Part shown: piece by piece, positions 45,269 to 49,364 of the stretch
Numbering within the stretch: position 1 is the first letter of the stretch
How the letters are laid out: each line of letters starts with the position of its first letter
Source: Massilia cavernae
Lineage (GTDB): Bacteria > Pseudomonadota > Gammaproteobacteria > Burkholderiales > Burkholderiaceae_D
Length of the DNA stretch: 49,364 bases
Assembly (NCBI RefSeq): GCF_003590855.1
Contig: NZ_QYUP01000110.1
Location: 1-49,364 of the forward strand
Reading direction: 5' to 3'
Position numbers and translations under genes: made by a program
The notes under the pieces: generated by a model
Database searches by the model: none
What the model was told of the DNA's origin: nothing
Seen by the model: the letters and a program-made list of their open reading frames with translations, nothing else

Positions 45269-45607
45269 ATGGATTGTCCTGTCTGTAAAAACGTAAAACT
45301 CGTGATGTCCGACCGCCAGGGCATCGAGATCGACTACTGCCCTAATTGCAGGGGCGTCTGGCTGGATCGCGGCGAGCTGGACAAAATCATCGACCGCTCG
45401 ATCGGCGGTGCGCCGCAACCCGTGCAGCAACCGATGCAGCAACCCGTGCAGCAACAGGTCCGTCACGACACCTACCCGGCAAGCTCGCATCAGCCGCAGG
45501 GCTTCGGACATTCCCAGCCATCGCATGGTCATGGCTATCCCCAACAGGGATACCACAAGAAAAAGAAACGCGAAGGCTTCCTTGGCGAACTGTTCGATTT
45601 CGACTGA
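45269..45607 (+). CDS. TFIIB-type zinc-ribbon protein
   Basis: 112 residues. The ribbon MDCPVCKNV...YCPNCRGVWLDRGELDK has the CxxC pairs and the W-DRGEL signature of zf-TFIIB. A low-complexity Gln/Pro linker with three near copies of QQPMQQPVQQ follows, then a His-rich stretch and a basic-acidic tail (KKKKREGFLGELFDFD). The function of the family is unknown. An ACGAAGGAGTG site precedes the ATG. Confidence 0.9.
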   Translation: MDCPVCKNVKLVMSDRQGIEIDYCPNCRGVWLDRGELDKIIDRSIGGAPQPVQQPMQQPVQQQVRHDTYPASSHQPQGFGHSQPSHGHGYPQQGYHKKKKREGFLGELFDFD

Positions 45608-45618
45608 CGAAGCACGCG

Positions 45619-45624
45619 TATAAT
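45619..45624 (+). promoter_or_regulatory. -10 box upstream of ccdAB
   Basis: A perfect TATAAT lies 43 bases before the ccdA ATG. No good -35 box is seen, which may mean activator need or a chance match. Confidence 0.3.
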
Positions 45625-45666
45625 GCACATCAATTATCCACATTTACGATGCGCATTTGACCAAGC

Positions 45667-45927
45667 ATGAAACCGGCACGGGTTACCACACATTCAGCAA
45701 GAGTGCCATCCAAGAAGGCCACCAACATCAGTCTGGCCATGGATGTGTACCTTGATGCAAAAAATTTAGGCATCAACATTTCTCAAGTTTGTGAGCAAAG
45801 ATTGCGCGAAGAGATACAAACTCGCAAAGAGCAACAATGGAATGAAGATCATGCCGGCTTCATTGCCGCCTACAATAGCCTGGTGGAAGCGGAAGGCGTG
45901 GCGCTGCAGGAATGGCGCGCCTTCTAA
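45667..45927 (+). CDS. ccdA: CcdA-family antitoxin
   Basis: 86 residues. The N-terminal ribbon-helix-helix part (KKATNISLAMDVYLDAKNLG, NISQVCEQRLREEI) binds DNA; the C-terminal segment (NSLVEAEGVALQEWRAF) should wrap the toxin. CcdA neutralises CcdB, a gyrase poison, and represses the operon. The stop codon shares its last base with the ccdB start. Confidence 0.9.
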   Translation: MKPARVTTHSARVPSKKATNISLAMDVYLDAKNLGINISQVCEQRLREEIQTRKEQQWNEDHAGFIAAYNSLVEAEGVALQEWRAF

Positions 45928-46243
45928 TGGGGCGTTTCGATATCTACAGCAATCTTGGAAAGAATAGGGGACGCATCCCCTATCTTGTTGATGTGCAAAG
46001 CAATGTGACAGCGGACTATCGACCAGGATCGTGATTCCTCTACGCACCTTGGCTGGATTTTCAACACTGGCGCTGCCCGGCGATCTGTTCCCTGTTATCA
46101 CGGTCGACGGGGTAGACCATTTTCTGGATACGCCGCAAATGGGCGCCATCCCCTTGAGTGAACTCAAAGTCAAAGCGGGCTCCGCCCAAGGATATCAATT
46201 GGACATTCAAACCGCGCTGGACAGGGTATTCGGCGCATATTGA
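45927..46243 (+). pseudogene. ccdB: CcdB-family toxin, frameshifted as sequenced
   Basis: From the ATG at 45927 the frame reads MGRFDIYSNLGKNRGRIPYL, DVQSNVTADYRPGS and stops at 46031. The remaining two thirds (VIPLRTLAG, LPGDLFPVITVDG, HFLDTPQMGAIP, ALDRVFGAY) follow in another frame. One inserted base near 46022-46032 gives RPRIVIPL, like known CcdB, and a full 105-residue protein. The gyrase-contacting end is intact. Either a recently inactivated toxin or a sequencing error. Confidence 0.85.
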
Positions 46244-46277
46244 TGGGACCGAACGGACCCTGTATTTGCAGAGTCTG

Positions 46278-46514
46278 TTATCGCGGCAGATAATCGCGCA
46301 AGGTCCGCCACACTGTCACCTTGCACTCATACAGCGGCATGGCCTCCAAGGCCAAGTGCCGCCGCACCGTGTTCACTGCGCAGCCCACCTCGGCGGCAAT
46401 CTGCCGCAGGCTTAACCCATGCTTCTTCAGTGGTTGAGTTCCTACGTACACCACTTCGGGTTTCAAGGCCGCTCCGCAAATGTGGATTCGCTGCCACATC
46501 ATCACGCATAGCAA
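46278..46514 (-). pseudogene. Remnant of an IS21-family transposase (istA N-terminus)
   Basis: The segment KKHGLSLRQIAAEVGCAVNTVRRHLALEAMPLYE is the helix-turn-helix of IstA. Only about 50 residues remain; no catalytic domain, no istB and no terminal repeats were seen. It lies directly beyond ccdB. Confidence 0.55.
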
Positions 46515-46563
46515 GATTTGACAAACATCGACACAAATCTAACCACACAATGCGGTCAATACG

Positions 46564-46586
46564 AAAAAGGCGGCATTGGCGCCGCC
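46564..46586 (-). terminator. Possible terminator facing the istA remnant
   Basis: On the minus strand, GGCGGC and GCCGCC (6 bp, loop of 6) are followed by TTTTT. It would stop antisense transcription from under the TonB receptor gene. Confidence 0.4.
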
Positions 46587-46676
46587 CGCTTCGAGCCGGG
46601 AAGTAAAAAACGATAATCGAGATGGTCCTGCGACGCCTTCCCGGCCGCACGGACCACCACATTGTTTGGAGACGAA

Positions 46677-49333
46677 ATGATTGATCTGATGGCACGGCAG
46701 CACAAGCGCACCGCGATCGCGGCGGCAGTGGCGGTACTGGCAATGGGCACGGCGCTGCAGGCGCACGCACAGCAGCCGGCTGCACCGCAAGACCCGATCG
46801 GCGAACCGCAGACCGTGGTGGTAAGCGGCGTGCGCGCCGCGCTTGAGCAGTCGATGCGCCAGAAACGCAACGCCGACGCAGTGGTCGAGGTGGTCACCGC
46901 CGAAGACATCGGCAAGATGCCCGACAAGAACGTGGCCGACGCCATCCAGCGCCTGCCCGGCGTGAACACCCAGTCGTCCGCCGGCGGCGAAGGCGGCTTC
47001 GGCGAGAACGACCGCGTCAGCCTGCGCGGCACCAGCCCCAGCCTGCAGCAGACCCTGTTCAACGGCCACGCCATCAGCACCGGCGACTGGTTCCTGCTGA
47101 ACCAGATTGGCGGCAACGTCGGCCGTTCCAGCAGCTTCTCGCTGCTGCCGTCCGAACTGGTCGGCTCCATCGTCGTGCAAAAAGCCCGACCGCCGACCTG
47201 GTTGAAGGCGGCGTCTCCGGAGCCATCAACGTCATCACCCGCCGCCCGCTCGACTTCCGCCAGCAGCTGACGGTGGAAGGCTCGGTCCAGGCCAACTACA
47301 ACGACCTGTCCGACAAGGCCAAGCCGCACCTGTCCGGCCTGGTCAGCTGGAAGAACGACACCAACACCGCCGGCGTGCTGCTGCAGGCGTTCTCGGAAAA
47401 AGCCGCGGTGCGCCGCGACGGCCAGGAGATCCTGGGCTACACGCCGATCAACGCCACTAGCGCCGCGGCGCGCGCCAACCCCGCGCTGGCCGGCGTGATG
47501 GTGCCCACCTTCATCGGCGCCACCCTGTTCGAACAGGAGAAAAAGCGCACTGGCGGCGCATTCGACTTTGAAGTGCGCCCGACCAAGGGCCTTTCGCTCG
47601 ACCTGAACGGCTTCTACTCTGAGCTGAAAGCGCCGCACCAGAACACCAACTGGCTGGCCGCGCCCGCCAACTCGATCAACGGCAGCAACCTGGTGCCGCT
47701 GACCGCCACCGTGCGCAACAACACGCTCGTCGCGGCCTCCTTCGCCAGCAACTCGGGCGAAGTGGACAACATCTATCGTCCGGAAGCGGGCGGCGAGTCG
47801 TGGTACGTGGACTTCAACGGCAAGTTCCGCGCGTCCGACGACCTGACCCTGTCCGGCAAGCTGGGCAAAACCCACGGCGTGGGCTACGACCGCAAGGACG
47901 TGTACTACCAGAACAACGTGGACGGCGGCATGGTGTACGCCCTCAACGGCCTGTCGCCCGCATCGGTCAGCTACCCCGGCGGCAACACCACCAAGCCAGG
48001 TTCGACCGCATGGGCGGGCGGCGGCGAAGCGCAGTCGGTCGACCAGGAAAAATACGCCCAGCTCGACGCCGACTGGCGCACCGGCGCCGGCATGGTGGAA
48101 TCGATCCGCTTCGGCACCCGCTTCACCGACCACCACCGCACCGCCGAACACCCGCTGGAAACGCGTCCAGGTCCGCTCGGTTTCAGCAACCCGGGCCCGG
48201 TGTGGACCGGCCAGATGTACCCATCCGACTTCGCCTCCAACCTGGGCGGCAACCTGTCGTCGGCCTACTTCAAGTACGACGGCGCGGCGCTCGGCGCATG
48301 GGGTGCGGTACCGGGCAACCGCCTGCTCGACTACACGCTGCGCCACAACTGGATGGACGAATTCCAGGTCAGTGAAAAGACCGCCGCGCTGTATGCGATG
48401 GCGGACCTGAGCGGCGACAAGTGGAGCGGCAACATCGGCGTGCGCGCCATCGAAACGCGCCAGACCACGGTGGTGAACCTGGCCGGCGGCCCCAACCCGA
48501 TCACCGGTTCCGCGTTCGGCGCCTACACGCCGACTACCTTCAAGCGTACCTACCGCGACTACCTGCCAAGCGCGAACATCAAGTTCGACGCACGTGAAGA
48601 CTTCGTGGTCCGCGCGGCGCTGGCCAAGACCATCGCGCGGCCGGACTACAGCGCGCTGGGCGGCTCGGTATCGCTGAACGACGACGCATTGAGCGGCAGC
48701 GGCGGCAACGTCAACCTTGACCCGGTACGCTCGACCAACTTCGACCTCTCGGCGGAGTGGTACTTCGCGCCGAAGGCGGCGTTGTCGGCGGGCTTCTTCT
48801 ACATGGACCTGCGTTCGATCGTCGCGCAGGGCACGGCCACCGGCACCTACTACAACAACAAGCGCGGTACGCAGACGGTGTACCAGATCACGTCGCCGTA
48901 CAACGCCAGCGGGACAAACAAGGGCGTGGAGCTGAGCTACCAGCAGCCGCTGTGGAACAACTACGGTTTCCTGGTGAACTACACGTATGCGGATGGTGAG
49001 CTGGATGGCGGCGGCGAGTTGCTTAACTCATCGAAGAACACCTACAACGTGACGGGCTACTTCGAGAACGACCGCTTCAGCGCACGCATTGCGTACAACT
49101 TCCGCTCGGCGTACAAGGCCGGCGTGGATCGCGGCGCAAGCCAGCACGTGGACGGCATGCCGTCGGTGGCGGCATCGCTCAACTACAAGCTGAGCGAACG
49201 CCTGACGCTGACGTTTGATGCGTTGAACATCACCAACGAGACCATCAAGATGTACGCCGAGAATAAGGACCGCCCACGCGCGTTCTACTCGAACGGCCGC
49301 ACCTTCTACCTCGGCTTGCGCGCCAAGCTGTAA
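46677..49333 (+). pseudogene. TonB-dependent outer-membrane receptor, frameshifted as sequenced
   Basis: From the ATG at 46677 (GGAG five bases upstream; a TTG at 46662 is weaker) a signal peptide (ends QAHAQ) leads into the plug domain: TVVVSGVRAALEQSMRQK, VTAEDIGKMPDKNVADAIQ, RVSLRGTSP. The frame breaks at the A run 47179-47183; one added A gives VVQKSPTADLVEGG and one protein of about 886 residues that reads to the terminal barrel strand FYLGLRAKL. The plug type is that of receptors for sugars and other complex substrates, energised by TonB-ExbBD. The ligand is unknown; no neighbour in the window hints at it. Confidence 0.92.
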
Positions 49334-49364
49334 GGGAAGGAATCACCCGTCTGCTGCACTCCGA

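Noticed and set aside
45408..45470. Short direct repeats (CAGCAACC-type) as a CRISPR or minisatellite
   Set aside because: They lie in frame inside the zinc-ribbon protein and encode its Gln/Pro linker; there are no spacers.

Overview
The window looks like chromosome of a GC-rich betaproteobacterium of the Oxalobacteraceae (Massilia/Telluria/Janthinobacterium type). This is inferred from codon use, from gene families such as RdgC, GTP-type PEPCK, a TonB receptor with a long N-terminal 'AxxDxGKMPDKNVADAxQRLPG' plug and the DUF4096 transposase domain, and from REP-like GTAGGGCGGATAAGCC elements. No phylogenetic test was possible.

Layout. 1-672: end of a GGDEF diguanylate cyclase, then a tRNA-Val/tRNA-Asp operon with promoter and terminator. 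1178-2982: secreted subtilase, frameshifted. 3091-5253: SOS-box-controlled dinB, then rdgC with a strong terminator. 5262-9918: short asparaginase-like protein, an unrecognised protein, a D-2-hydroxyacid dehydrogenase and pckG. 9933-13739: REP pair, uvrA and ssb diverging around a LexA-like box. 13751-15745: AbiE-type (type IV) toxin-antitoxin pair whose promoter sits between two copies of a perfect palindrome. 15786-22260: small secreted protein, a chimeric remnant of a GHL10 glycosidase fused to the tail of another surface protein, nudC, a membrane protein, folE coupled to a thioredoxin-like protein, an orphan transposase N-domain with a hairpin over its ribosome binding site, and a lipoprotein. 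22323-23402: LpxR-like lipid A deacylase.

23588-29863 is a tightly packed eight-gene operon: a two-subunit xanthine-oxidase-family molybdoenzyme (IorAB-like), then soxX, soxY, soxZ, soxA, a small cytochrome c and an FccB-like flavoprotein. SoxB and SoxCD are not in it. It probably handles reduced sulfur in the periplasm with cytochromes c as acceptors; the role of the molybdoenzyme is open. An antiporter lies opposite. 31334-35708 holds RNA-repair genes rtcB (frameshifted) and rtcA, separated by a beta-helix protein, tRNA-Cys and a DUF4142 protein.

35865-42009 is a more A/T-rich orphan type VI secretion cassette: VgrG, lipase effector, Tli4-like lipoprotein immunity protein, PAAR. Then come a fatty acid desaturase with an unusual upstream dyad, a NERD-nuclease/UvrD-type helicase, a zinc-ribbon protein, a ccdAB pair with a broken ccdB, an IS21 istA remnant and a full-length but frameshifted TonB-dependent receptor.

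Quality note: four genes (subtilase, rtcB, ccdB, TonB receptor) each need exactly one added base to read through. Three of these sites are in runs of A or G. This pattern suggests residual single-base deletions in the assembly rather than four independent pseudogenes.
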